22,389 bases of DNA from JBMNUL01 sp050946255 (GTDB taxonomy: Bacteria > Actinomycetota > Coriobacteriia > Coriobacteriales > CADBOM01): NCBI GenBank assembly GCA_050946255.1, contig JBMNUL010000023.1:1-22389 (forward strand), written 5' to 3'. Positions 1 through 7,564 of the stretch are shown here, one piece after another. The notes under the pieces are model-generated. The model saw only the letters and a program-made list of their open reading frames with translations. It made no database searches and had not been told where the DNA came from. Every line of letters starts with the position of its first letter. Position 1 is the first letter of the stretch. A program made the position numbers and the translations under genes.

Positions 1-130
1 AATATAGATTTGGTTAATAAGACGGGCGCCTCGAGCGCCCGCCATCCCAAGTATGAAAATTCGATTGGAACCGCCAAATCTTGAAGGCAGCGCTCAGGCA
101 TCTGAAGGCTCCCTAGCGCTCAGTTGAAAC
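1..130 (-). terminator. Hairpins downstream of the acyl-ACP thioesterase
   Basis: Two inverted repeats lie downstream of the minus-strand thioesterase gene. The distal one (23-41) has a 7-bp GC-rich stem (CGGGCGC/GCGCCCG) with a 5-nt loop, followed on the minus strand by TCTTATT, and is the better intrinsic terminator. The proximal one (89-120) pairs AGCGCT at 89-94 with AGCGCT at 115-120. It gives an imperfect stem and also forms a 9-bp direct repeat, AGCGCTCAG, at 89-97 and 115-123. The left window edge cuts off whatever follows. Confidence 0.5.
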
Positions 131-898
131 TCACTTCAAGATGATCGATGCGTGAAGTGTTTTCCCGTCCTGGCTTTTCACGAGAATTATCTGCTCGTCC
201 TCATATTCATAATGCTCGATCCTCACCACGGACTCGGGCTTGACCTCGCGCCTATATGCAATTTCCACATCATCGTAGTGTTTGGTGTCAAGGCCGTGTG
301 GCAGAGCCTCCATCGCAAAATCTAGATATGCCGGATTGTGAACATGATTGTTGCAGTCGACCATTGATTTCGCAGTGCGGAACTCGGTGACCCCAACAGG
401 TTCGCCCAAGTCCAAGCTTCGAACGTTAATGTACTTATAGCCGTAAAGACGGTGCTCATCCGGTTCGGGTCCGTAAACTTCCATTAGTTCAGGGGTAAGC
501 CTGCGCATGACACCCTTCTCAGGATCCGCTGCTCCCCAAACAGCAGTGGCAACAGCGCAAACCTCCCCGTTGGAGTCAAGGATGTCATAGTCCCTGTTCG
601 TGAGATTTCTCAAGTAATCGATCACCCAGGTCCTAGCAGTGATGGTCTCGCAGACCCTGCAGCGTTTGAAAACCTGAAGCTTCCATCTGAGCACCATCCA
701 CTCAAGATGGCGGTAGGCCTCGTCGTCCATGCTCTGACCAACCATGTGGCCATGCAAATTGGTCACGTTGGTCAATGCCTCTAGGATGGCCTTGTTTGTA
801 ATGAGGTTGCCCTCCCCAACGTCCTGTATGCCGACGAAGAAATCTTGGCTCGCTATCAATTCAAACCCCCATGAACAAAACGGATTACCGAGAAACAT
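131..898 (-). CDS. Acyl-ACP thioesterase family protein
   Basis: This 255-residue protein resembles the plant FatA/FatB-type acyl-ACP thioesterase family (double hotdog fold), which releases fatty acids from acyl carrier protein. Visible marks are the first hotdog start (VGIQDVGEGNLITNKAILEA), followed by the helix region with NLHGHMVGQS. A second hotdog carries the catalytic-type segment CNNHVHNPAYLDFAMEALP, matching the family pattern D/N-x-N-x-H-x-N-N-x-x-Y. The reading frame can be extended to a TTG at 952. I chose the ATG at 898 because the extra 18 residues do not look like the family and because two promoter-like elements would then lie upstream of the start. The AGG next to this ATG is too close to be a good ribosome binding site, so the start is not certain. 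The gene stands alone on its strand, with hairpins downstream. Confidence 0.85.
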   Translation of the reverse strand: MFLGNPFCSWGFELIASQDFFVGIQDVGEGNLITNKAILEALTNVTNLHGHMVGQSMDDEAYRHLEWMVLRWKLQVFKRCRVCETITARTWVIDYLRNLTNRDYDILDSNGEVCAVATAVWGAADPEKGVMRRLTPELMEVYGPEPDEHRLYGYKYINVRSLDLGEPVGVTEFRTAKSMVDCNNHVHNPAYLDFAMEALPHGLDTKHYDDVEIAYRREVKPESVVRIEHYEYEDEQIILVKSQDGKTLHASIILK

Positions 899-1220
899 CC
901 TAACAGATGCGTAGGGATGAGGATGAAGGCAACTGCACAAAATGCCAATCAATTTTCAATGAGATCATTGCCAAAGGCGAGCTCAAATCAATCAGCAATA
1001 GAACCCATGTCAAAGGCGAGCGCCGAAGGAACCCTAAAAAAACGAGCGGCAAGGCAGAAGAGAATTTAATCATTTTTGAGTTTGCATAATAGCGAGATTT
1101 TATAAAACGTTCAATGCTTACGAGGAACTACTATTTACCCCGAGAGATGAACTAAAGCAAGCATTGTAAACCTTGAATCAAATTCAATAGATATTCGACA
1201 TATTGAAGAAAGGAACTACG
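899..1220. other. Divergent intergenic region with paired promoter-like direct repeats
   Basis: This gene-free stretch separates the minus-strand thioesterase from the plus-strand small gene. On the minus strand a 14-bp direct repeat, GCTCGCCTTTGRCA (1021-1008 and 982-969, period 39), ends in a -35-like hexamer each time. TTGACA (1013-1008) is followed after 17 nt by TGATTT, and TTGGCA (974-969) after 17 nt by TGATTG. On the plus strand, TTGTAA (1164-1169) lies 18 nt before TAGATA (1188-1193), with a palindrome in the spacer. No convincing gene is present; the open frame at 907-1089 has no supporting feature. Confidence 0.45.
1173..1187. promoter_or_regulatory. Perfect palindrome upstream of the small gene (candidate operator)
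   Basis: TTGAAT-CAA-ATTCAA is a perfect 15-bp inverted repeat with a 3-bp centre. It lies between the candidate -35 (1164-1169) and -10 (1188-1193) of the plus-strand small gene, about 34 bp before its ATG. That position suits a repressor site. The regulator is unknown. Confidence 0.4.
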
Positions 1221-1436
1221 ATGAGCGCTGTTCAGACACAGGAAAGACTAGTTACCACCCAGAAAGAACATCCAGAGATCTCATTCACAGAAGAGGATTA
1301 TTATTCAGTTCTCATGAACTGCCCATTTGGAAACTCTCAGGCACATGCAAATGCCGAGAAGATCCAATCTATGGCAGAAGATTTCCGCGCAATGCGCGCA
1401 GCCTGCCCGCTCAACATCATGGCATCCATTAACTGA
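1221..1436 (+). CDS. Small acidic protein of unknown function, 71 residues
   Basis: I do not recognise this protein. The start is set by AAGAAAGGA 7 nt before the ATG at 1221; the in-frame TTG at 1203 would place that ribosome binding site inside the gene. The product is hydrophilic, has no signal peptide or membrane segment, and begins MSAVQTQERLVTTQKEHPEI. The central and C-terminal part looks helical, with two Cys-Pro pairs (MNCPFG near residue 33 and AACPLN near residue 62). It is the only plus-strand gene in the window. It has its own palindrome-containing promoter region and a perfect 12-bp terminator 37 bp after the stop, so it looks like an independent, real transcription unit. It is convergent with the MFS transporter gene. 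It could be a small regulatory or metal-binding protein or a peptide precursor; nothing in the sequence decides. Confidence 0.7.
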   Translation: MSAVQTQERLVTTQKEHPEISFTEEDYYSVLMNCPFGNSQAHANAEKIQSMAEDFRAMRAACPLNIMASIN

Positions 1437-1473
1437 GCAATTTAGTCGAAATCCAGGTCAATACCGATTCGTC

Positions 1474-1507
1474 AATCCCCCTGCAAATCAACCTGCAGGG
1501 GGATTTT
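1474..1507 (+). terminator. Intrinsic terminator of the small gene
   Basis: A perfect 12-bp stem (AATCCCCCTGCA at 1474-1485 with TGCAGGGGGATT at 1494-1505) has an 8-nt loop and runs into TTTT (1504-1507) on the plus strand. This is a strong stop for the 71-residue gene. Confidence 0.8.
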
Positions 1508-1531
1508 CATTCCCGAGCCGCATTAATAGAA

Positions 1532-1560
1532 GGAGACGGGAGATTCAATCTCCCGTCTCC
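1532..1560 (-). terminator. Intrinsic terminator of the MFS gene, probably bidirectional
   Basis: A perfect 12-bp stem (GGAGACGGGAGA with TCTCCCGTCTCC) and 5-nt loop is followed on the minus strand by TTCTATTAAT and on the plus strand by AATTTTT. It lies 50 bp past the stop of the minus-strand transporter. With the preceding hairpin it insulates the convergent genes. Confidence 0.75.
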
Positions 1561-1609
1561 AATTTTTCAGCCGGAAACCCGACTTGCAGTTCAATCAGAA
1601 GAGCAAGGA

Positions 1610-2890
1610 CTACTCAGCCTCACGAGCAAGCTCCTTGGCGGTCTTCTTGAACGGGTTGACGATGCAGAGAATGATTGCGAGCACTGCATAGACGAAGATT
1701 CCAATGAACGCGCTCATATGCAGCGTGGGAACCGTCATGGAGTTCTCGGCAACGCCGCCGGCAAGAAGCTGCAGCCAGAAGGAAGCGAGGAACGTGGCGC
1801 AGTTGAAGATTGCAATCGTGATTGCCGTTGCAAGTCCGAGACGAATCGGCGAGGTATGCACGCCGACGATCTGGAATGCACCTGGAAGGATGACGCCGAA
1901 TGCGATTCCGATGAGAATCGTGGCGGCGAAGATCTGCCAGATCTGACCAGCATCGGTGCTGGCGATGGAAGCGAAGATGTAGCCAATCAGACCAAGGAAA
2001 AGTCCAACTGGGAGAATCCAGCGCTTGAGGGCCTTGTACATGCTTCCATAAACGATACCGATGATCATTCCGGCAATCGTGTAGCAGGTCATTGCCTGAG
2101 CGGAAATGATCGGGGCGTTGGTGACGGAGTTGGGATCTCCGGCAATGTCGAGGATGTTCTTGGTGAACACGGAAAGTCCCATGAAGACGGGCTGGTTGAA
2201 CAGGTTGACGCAAAGCATCAGCAGACCGGCGAGCACGCAAGCGATTCCAAGCTTGCCCTTGGCCTCCTTGCTGTCCTTGTCGACGGTCTTGGCCGTAATC
2301 GGGGGATCCGGGAGGAACAGCGAGAAGATGACGCCGATGATCAGGAAGAAGTAGCCGAAGTAATGGAGCTGCCATCCCATGTCGGCGCTGGCACCGGCGA
2401 GGAATCCGCCGAGCTGCTGCATGATGATTCCACCGATGTTGGTGAAAGTGGTGTAGAGACCGAGCATCCTGGCCTGCTTGGTGTCAGAATATAACGCAAG
2501 CACCAATCCTTTGCCGACCGGGTTCATAGCGCCGATTCCGACTCCGAAGAGGCAACGGCAGAGAACCAGGGTCCCGAATGAAGGATCCGGTAGGAAGGCA
2601 GGGAGAACTCCGAAGACCAGCATCATCAGGACTCCGAAGAAGGAAATCCATTTATATCTGATCTTGTTGCCAACCAGAATTCCCGCTATCAAGCAGCAGG
2701 GAACAAACGTGAAGGCGTAGGCCTGTGAGACGAGCGAGACGTTAACCCCGGTTCCAGCGAAATGCGCTGCGAGCTGTGACATCGCTGGAGTGGTGACCGA
2801 GAAGCCCATGCTCATGAGCGCAAGCGCCATGATGCTTACAGCATTCATCTTGGTGGGGCTAGCGCTCCTAGTGTTGACTTCGGTAGTCAT
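1610..2890 (-). CDS. MFS transporter, 12 transmembrane segments
   Basis: This 426-residue protein is an integral membrane permease of the major facilitator superfamily. Hydrophobic stretches run from the N-terminus (NAVSIMALALMSMGFSV) to the last helix (AFIGIFVYAVLAIILCIV), consistent with 12 helices. The region FGVGIGAMNPVGKGLVLALY with the following YSDTKQARMLGLYTTFTNIGG resembles the TM4-5 region of drug/H+ antiporter-like MFS proteins. A longer frame reaches 3022, but the ATG at 2890 has a clear AAAGGGG 6 nt upstream and begins the normal cytoplasmic N-terminus. The substrate cannot be read from the sequence. It may import or export a compound handled by the adjoining redox block, since its long upstream region carries a TTGCACA/TGTGCAA inverted repeat. 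It has its own terminator and a 349-bp upstream gap. Confidence 0.9.
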   Translation of the reverse strand: MTTEVNTRSASPTKMNAVSIMALALMSMGFSVTTPAMSQLAAHFAGTGVNVSLVSQAYAFTFVPCCLIAGILVGNKIRYKWISFFGVLMMLVFGVLPAFLPDPSFGTLVLCRCLFGVGIGAMNPVGKGLVLALYSDTKQARMLGLYTTFTNIGGIIMQQLGGFLAGASADMGWQLHYFGYFFLIIGVIFSLFLPDPPITAKTVDKDSKEAKGKLGIACVLAGLLMLCVNLFNQPVFMGLSVFTKNILDIAGDPNSVTNAPIISAQAMTCYTIAGMIIGIVYGSMYKALKRWILPVGLFLGLIGYIFASIASTDAGQIWQIFAATILIGIAFGVILPGAFQIVGVHTSPIRLGLATAITIAIFNCATFLASFWLQLLAGGVAENSMTVPTLHMSAFIGIFVYAVLAIILCIVNPFKKTAKELAREAE

Positions 2891-3141
2891 ACAATCCCCT
2901 TTCAAACAACATTTCCTACCCAATTTCCCGTCGAGGCTCATCTCTGAACAAACCCAGACCGCTCGCAGCGAAATAAACGCGGCCGAAACTCCGAACAGGG
3001 ATGAACTGTGACAGAAGAACAATCTTGCTGTTTGTATCTAACAGCTGGCAATTGTCTCAATTGGGTAGATTACCATACTTGCAAATTCATTATCCGAACA
3101 ATCTCTGCAACGAGCTTCATATTTAAGTTTTTTCTACTTGG

Positions 3142-3170
3142 TTGCACAATAAAAAATAAATACTGTGCAA
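3142..3170. promoter_or_regulatory. TTGCACA-N15-TGTGCAA inverted repeat
   Basis: Perfect 7-bp arms (TTGCACA 3142-3148, TGTGCAA 3164-3170) surround an AT-only core apart from one C. It sits downstream of a TTGACA hexamer on the MFS strand, a position suited to a repressor, or it could be an A/T-looped hairpin. The arms share the TGCAC half-site seen in the palindromes of the redox block. Confidence 0.4.
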
Positions 3171-3180
3171 TCGTGTCAAC

Positions 3181-3216
3181 AAAAAACGTGCCGGCACGCC
3201 ACTGCATGCCGGCACG
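3181..3216 (-). terminator. Intrinsic terminator of homoserine dehydrogenase
   Basis: CGTGCCGGCA (3187-3196) pairs perfectly with TGCCGGCACG (3207-3216) across a 10-nt loop. On the minus strand the stem is followed directly by six T (3186-3181). It lies 24 bp after the stop of the dehydrogenase and closes the operon. Confidence 0.85.
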
Positions 3217-3239
3217 ATTCAACGATGTTGAAATCAGCC

Positions 3240-4520
3240 TCAGTCTACCAACCTGATGATCTGGGGTTCGGAGACAAGAACCTCGGTCTCCATCATGTCT
3301 GCAATTGCGCCCTGCACTGCATCCTCATGGGATTCGTGGGTGATGACCATGAGATCCGTGGTCTTTCCGTCTCCACCGCGCTGCATGACCGATTTAATTG
3401 AGATTCCCCTATCGGCGAGAATCTTGGAAATAGCGGCGATCACGCCGGTCCTGTCCTTGACCGGGATGCGGATGTAGTATTGAGCGGTGAGTTCTGATAT
3501 CGGGATGACCGGCAGGGAGTCCGTGCAGGTGCATCCGCGGAAGACGTCAATGCCATCAGTTAGGAGCTTTGCCGTCTCGAGCACATCTCCCATAACAGCC
3601 GAAGCCGCGGCTCCAGAGCCTGCCCCCTCCCCATAGAACATCGTGTTCCCGACGAAATCTCCCACGACGTAAATCGCATTGTAAACGCCATCAACGCTCG
3701 CAAGCGGATGGGAAGTCGGAATCATCGCAGGATGCACGCGAACCTCGATTCCATTGGGCTTGCGCTTTGCAATTGCCAGGAGCTTGATCTTGTATCCCAT
3801 CTCAGCTGCAAACTGGAGGTCGATCGGCATGATCTTGGTGATTCCCTCGGTCGGAACCTGATCGATCGTGACCCTGCTGTTGAAGGCGATGGAGGCTAGA
3901 ATGGCGATCTTCGCTGCGGCGTCGAAGCCGTCGACATCGGCTGACGGGTTGGCCTCTGCAAAACCGTTGCGCTGAGCCTCGCGCAGGACAGTGGTGTAAT
4001 CGCTTCCATCCTCGGTCATCTTGGTGAGCATGTAGTTGGTAGTGCCGTTCACGATGCCAATCACCGAGCTGATCTCGTTGGCGTCTAGTGAGTGCTTTAG
4101 CGGACCGATAATCGGAATCCCGCCCCCAACAGAAGCACCGAACAATATAGAGACGCCATTCTTCTCGGCGGCATCGAAGATCTCCTCGCCACTAGAAGCC
4201 ATGAGCGCCTTGTTGGCGGTAACGACGTGCTTGCCCGCATTCAGAGCGTTGAGGACAAACGTCTTGGCCACTCCGGTTCCACCGATGAGCTCGATGACGA
4301 TGTCGATATCGGGGTTCTCTATGACCTTGTTGGCATCGTCGACGAATATGTCCTCAACTCCAAACTCCACTGCCTGGTTCCTGTCTAGAGAAGAGCACAT
4401 GGCAAGCTGGATGTCCACACCCTGATGCCTCAGGATGTCGTCGTGATGTGCCTTGATGATCCTGATGACGCCCCCGCCGACAGTTCCCATGCCGATAAGG
4501 CCGATTTTCACTTGACGCAT
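3240..4520 (-). CDS. hom: Homoserine dehydrogenase
   Basis: This 426-residue enzyme reduces aspartate semialdehyde to homoserine with NAD(P)H, the branch point to threonine and methionine in the cytoplasm. The N-terminal Rossmann domain opens with IGLIGMGTVGGG. The central catalytic domain has the family segment GIVNGTTNYMLTKM, followed by EANPSADVDGFDAAAKIAIL. The C-terminus (from about residue 345, YYIRIPVKDRTGVIAAISKI) is an ACT domain, usual in the long form and normally the site of threonine feedback inhibition. The ATG at 4520 has GGAGG 5 nt upstream. The SDR gene ends 49 bp before it on the same strand with no terminator between, so it is probably cotranscribed with SDR and perhaps ferredoxin–AOR. 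A biosynthetic gene at the end of a redox operon is unusual but may be chance. Confidence 0.95.
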   Translation of the reverse strand: MRQVKIGLIGMGTVGGGVIRIIKAHHDDILRHQGVDIQLAMCSSLDRNQAVEFGVEDIFVDDANKVIENPDIDIVIELIGGTGVAKTFVLNALNAGKHVVTANKALMASSGEEIFDAAEKNGVSILFGASVGGGIPIIGPLKHSLDANEISSVIGIVNGTTNYMLTKMTEDGSDYTTVLREAQRNGFAEANPSADVDGFDAAAKIAILASIAFNSRVTIDQVPTEGITKIMPIDLQFAAEMGYKIKLLAIAKRKPNGIEVRVHPAMIPTSHPLASVDGVYNAIYVVGDFVGNTMFYGEGAGSGAAASAVMGDVLETAKLLTDGIDVFRGCTCTDSLPVIPISELTAQYYIRIPVKDRTGVIAAISKILADRGISIKSVMQRGGDGKTTDLMVITHESHEDAVQGAIADMMETEVLVSEPQIIRLVD

Positions 4521-4569
4521 ATTGCCTCCAGTTCAGTCCGCGAAAAAAGTCGATTGCGAGCTGATTCTA

Positions 4570-5364
4570 CTACTTCTTGGCGTTCTCGCCCATCTCGTCG
4601 TAGTCGCCGCCGGCTTCGTTGCTCACGCAAGTTCCCGCGTCGATCACGAGGTTGCTGCCTGTGACCATTGCAGATTCATCGGATGCGAGGTAGACGGCTC
4701 CGTAGGCGATGTCCTCGGGATAGACGATGCGACCGAGCATGAAGTTGTTCGCGATGAGGTCGGGGTTCTCTTGCACTGCCTTTGGGGTCATGTTCGTGAG
4801 GACAGGGCCCGGTAGGATGCAGTTCACGCGAACGCGCTTGGGTGCGAACTCCTTGGCAACGTTTCTGGAAACGTTGGTTACAGCGGCCTTCATGGCACCG
4901 TAGTAGTAGGAGTTGAGCTCGGGCCAGATGGAGGAAATCGAAGCGACGTTGACGATGCTGCCCCCGCCGAGCTCTACCATATCCGGGATGAACGCTTGCA
5001 TCGTCCACATATAGGAACGGAAGTTGGTCTCGACGATATCGACGAGGTCCTGATCGGTTTGTTCTAGGAATGGCTTGGAGCGGAGAATGCCCGAACTGTT
5101 GAACAGCACGTTGGGCTTGCCGTATTTCCTGTGTACTGCGTCGCTGAGCTTTGCAATCGTATCCTTCACTCTCAGGTCTCCCTGCACGAAAATCGCATCT
5201 CCGCCATTGGAGAGGATCTCGTTCACGACCGCATTTCCACGCTCCTCGTTTCGACCGGTGGCAACCACCTTGGCGCCTTCTTTTGCGAACATCTTCGCAG
5301 TAGCAGCTCCTATACCAGAAGTTGCACCGGTAACCACAGCAATCTTGTTCTCCATTCTGCCCAT
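4570..5364 (-). CDS. SDR family NAD(P)-dependent oxidoreductase
   Basis: This 264-residue classical short-chain dehydrogenase has the cofactor motif TGATSGIG (residues 12-19), NSSG (89-92) in place of the usual NNAG, Asn114, and the triad Ser142, Tyr155, Lys159 in SYYYGAMK. Family members interconvert alcohols and ketones; FabG, glucose dehydrogenases and bile-acid hydroxysteroid dehydrogenases are all close in form. The substrate cannot be told. The frame opens at 5397, but the ATG at 5364 (MGRMENK) has GGGAG 8 nt upstream and is preferred. It lies 102 bp downstream of the AOR gene and 49 bp upstream of homoserine dehydrogenase on the same strand. Coupling to the AOR through an aldehyde or ketone intermediate is possible but not shown. 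Confidence 0.9.
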   Translation of the reverse strand: MGRMENKIAVVTGATSGIGAATAKMFAKEGAKVVATGRNEERGNAVVNEILSNGGDAIFVQGDLRVKDTIAKLSDAVHRKYGKPNVLFNSSGILRSKPFLEQTDQDLVDIVETNFRSYMWTMQAFIPDMVELGGGSIVNVASISSIWPELNSYYYGAMKAAVTNVSRNVAKEFAPKRVRVNCILPGPVLTNMTPKAVQENPDLIANNFMLGRIVYPEDIAYGAVYLASDESAMVTGSNLVIDAGTCVSNEAGGDYDEMGENAKK

Positions 5365-5389
5365 AGCTTGTTCTCCCTTCATTTTTCTC

Positions 5390-5411
5390 GCCGGCAATTC
5401 TCGATGCCGGC
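5390..5411 (-). promoter_or_regulatory. Leader hairpin before the SDR gene
   Basis: GCCGGCA and TGCCGGC form a perfect 7-bp stem with an 8-nt loop in the AOR–SDR gap, 25 bp upstream of the SDR start. On neither strand is it followed by a T run, so it is unlikely to be an intrinsic terminator. It could be a processing or stabilising hairpin that sets different AOR and SDR mRNA levels. Confidence 0.35.
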
Positions 5412-5466
5412 TCTAGCCAGTTAATATCAAAACTTTATCAGATTTAAGAATAATTACAGACGTTGC

Positions 5467-7554
5467 CTACTCTTTCTTAGGCAACTTGCCGATCTTCTCC
5501 ATCTCATCTGCTATATATCCCAATCCGTATTTCTCCCAGGTCTCACGGTATGGCCATGCGGTGGCTCGGTCCCATCCCCTGGTGTCGTAGTATCTGTCGA
5601 CCAGCCTGTTGAAGCCATCCCAATCGGCAACCTCTCCCCTGGTATCGGGAATGCTGATCCCAGGCCATACGGCATTGACCTCCATCTCGCGGTCACGGTC
5701 GTGATTGCGGATGAGAATCGCACGGTAGAGCAGCTTCGACCTGCTGGCGGCGTCGACAAGCTCCTGCTGCGTCATGTTCAAGCCGGTGGCGGCGTTGTAG
5801 GCTTCAACCTCCATCGTGTCCCAGAAGAGGTCGGGGCTCTGCCATTCACAGCTCATGACGCTGTCCTTGATCTCGCCCTTCGTCTCGTCCCTGATTATGC
5901 TGTCCACAAGTTCCTGGCTGTCATATTCGTTGCCGTAGATCTTGAGGAGGTTCTCATATTTGTCGTGATGATGCTCCATCGTCTGCATGTCTCGCGATGA
6001 GACCATGAGGCATATCGTAGTCGCCAGCCAAGTGGGCTTCTCGACCGTCGCCTCGTAGCCGCGGCCCTGCCAGTGAAACGAATGTCCCCATGCGGTCTCG
6101 AGGCTGATTGGCAGGGGAAGCTCCTTTCCACCAAGCTCCTGCGAAATTCGCCCGTGGTAGATCGTATCTCCGAACTTCTCCTTGCCCATCTTGCGAATGG
6201 CCCTGGCCATTCCCTCTGCAAGAAGGTCGCCGTAGAATCCCTTGCGGAAGATGATCGACTCGAGGATGTACTTCACGAACTCCGGGTTCTCCACGTCAAT
6301 CTCCATTCCGAAGTCGACGTCGTCGAACACTCCTTCCTTCTTGCCCATCGCAAGCCAGGGCAGAAGCCATATCTGCGTATCCCATTTGTCGAGACCGTAA
6401 TCGTTGCACATCTCGTTGATGAGGTTTCCCTTCTCGAAGTCCGGCTTCCAGAAGTTGAGGATGTCGGGCTTGATGGGGGTGTTGAGCTTGTCGAAGTACG
6501 GGTCTGTGGGATCTGGGGTCGGGAACTCGCGGGAGAGCATCTTGCATGGCTGCATGTGGTTCTGCTCGGTCATCCAGTTGGAGCCGACCGTGCTGGGAAC
6601 ATCGACCTGGAATCCATAGGCCATGATGCTGACGCACTTTTCCACGTGGTTGATCTTCTCACCCTTGTCGAGCCAGGAGTTGGTACCCATCATCAGGGCA
6701 TTGCAATGCTGGTTGCACCCGTAGCTGCAGCAGATGTTCGCACGGGTGAAATCCCCCTTGGCGATGCTCCCGGGGAGGCCGAACTCATGGAGCTCCTGCA
6801 AGGGAGAGCGCCTCATATAGGGAGACCCCATCTTCAACCTGAGCTCGAGGGTCTTCTCTATATCCGCAACGGCGACCACACCGGTGCCATGCACGGTTAT
6901 CGCCTTCAGGTTCTTGGATCCGAACACCGCCCCGAATCCGGACTTTGCCAACACGCAGTCCTGGTCGGTGGTTATCGTGCCGTTCCTGCATAGGTTCTCA
7001 CCCGCAGGTCCTATGACCATCGACTTGAAGTCCTCGCCATGCTTTTCCTTGAGGAAGTCCTGGGTCTGGTGGACCCTCATCCCCCACATCTCATCGGCAT
7101 TTAGGAACTCGACGTTCTCGTCCTCGATGAGGATGTATGTGTGCTCGTCGGCCTTGCCCTCGAGGATGAACCCGTCGTAGCCCGCGAACTTGAGCTCGGA
7201 GCCAAACCAACCTCCGATTCCCCCAAATGAGAACTGGGTCGGGAGATTGTTCGCGGCGATTCCGACCATCTCGCTGCGCCCACCAGTGGGAATCGCCGTG
7301 CCCGTGGTGGCGCCTGTCATGTAGATGAGCTTGTTTTCCGGGTCGAAGCAATCCACACCCGGTCCAACCTCGTCGTAGAAGATCTTCTCCGCGAGCATCC
7401 TACCGCCAATGTACTTGGGCACGTAATCATATGTGGAGATGATCTCGGTAGTCTTGTCAGTGAGATTGATTCTGAGGATCTGGCCTTCGTAACCGTAGAG
7501 GTGCAGAGTGTTCTTGGGATTGTCGACGATGTCGCTTACCGTCCTGTTCGTCAT
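5467..7554 (-). CDS. Aldehyde:ferredoxin oxidoreductase family protein
   Basis: This 695-residue catalytic subunit belongs to the tungsto-/molybdopterin AOR family, whose members oxidise aldehydes to acids, or run in reverse, with ferredoxin. The N-terminal pterin-binding domain is well conserved: GGRMLAEKIFYDEVGPGVD (50-68), TGATTGTAIPTGGR (80-93), FGSELKFAGYDGFILEGKA and SGFGAVFGSKNLKAI (205-219). The cluster region is Cys275-Cys276-Ser-Tyr-Gly-Cys280-x3-Cys284, not the usual C-x2-C-x3-C, because Ser277 sits where the first ligand is expected. The distal ligand is probably Cys515. The frame opens at 7716, but the ATG at 7554 has GAGG 8 nt upstream and follows the ferredoxin stop by 10 bp, so the two are translationally linked. 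There is no signal peptide, so it is cytoplasmic. The substrate is unknown; the two-subunit form resembles AorAB or E. coli YdhYV-like pairs. Confidence 0.92.
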   Translation of the reverse strand: MTNRTVSDIVDNPKNTLHLYGYEGQILRINLTDKTTEIISTYDYVPKYIGGRMLAEKIFYDEVGPGVDCFDPENKLIYMTGATTGTAIPTGGRSEMVGIAANNLPTQFSFGGIGGWFGSELKFAGYDGFILEGKADEHTYILIEDENVEFLNADEMWGMRVHQTQDFLKEKHGEDFKSMVIGPAGENLCRNGTITTDQDCVLAKSGFGAVFGSKNLKAITVHGTGVVAVADIEKTLELRLKMGSPYMRRSPLQELHEFGLPGSIAKGDFTRANICCSYGCNQHCNALMMGTNSWLDKGEKINHVEKCVSIMAYGFQVDVPSTVGSNWMTEQNHMQPCKMLSREFPTPDPTDPYFDKLNTPIKPDILNFWKPDFEKGNLINEMCNDYGLDKWDTQIWLLPWLAMGKKEGVFDDVDFGMEIDVENPEFVKYILESIIFRKGFYGDLLAEGMARAIRKMGKEKFGDTIYHGRISQELGGKELPLPISLETAWGHSFHWQGRGYEATVEKPTWLATTICLMVSSRDMQTMEHHHDKYENLLKIYGNEYDSQELVDSIIRDETKGEIKDSVMSCEWQSPDLFWDTMEVEAYNAATGLNMTQQELVDAASRSKLLYRAILIRNHDRDREMEVNAVWPGISIPDTRGEVADWDGFNRLVDRYYDTRGWDRATAWPYRETWEKYGLGYIADEMEKIGKLPKKE

Positions 7555-7564
7555 CTCTGCCACC

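Larger units (their letters stand above)
2891..3239. other. Long upstream region of the MFS gene
   Basis: This stretch holds, on the minus strand, the homoserine dehydrogenase terminator (3187-3216) and then the probable MFS promoter region. TTGACA at 3179-3174 is a good -35 hexamer, but the AT-rich sequence after it has no single convincing -10. The TTGCACA/TGTGCAA inverted repeat (3142-3170) overlaps this area. Other structures are GCTGTT/AACAGC (3027-3045) and the repeat CAATTG-TCT-CAATTG (3052-3066, approximate). No gene is supported here. Confidence 0.5.

Noticed and set aside
907..1089. 60-residue plus-strand open frame with CTKC near its start
   Set aside because: It overlaps the promoter-like repeats of the thioesterase, is low-complexity and Lys-rich at its end, and has no recognisable family or terminator.
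6073..6993. 306-residue plus-strand open frame opposite the AOR gene
   Set aside because: Antisense shadow of conserved AOR sequence, with no domain recognisable.
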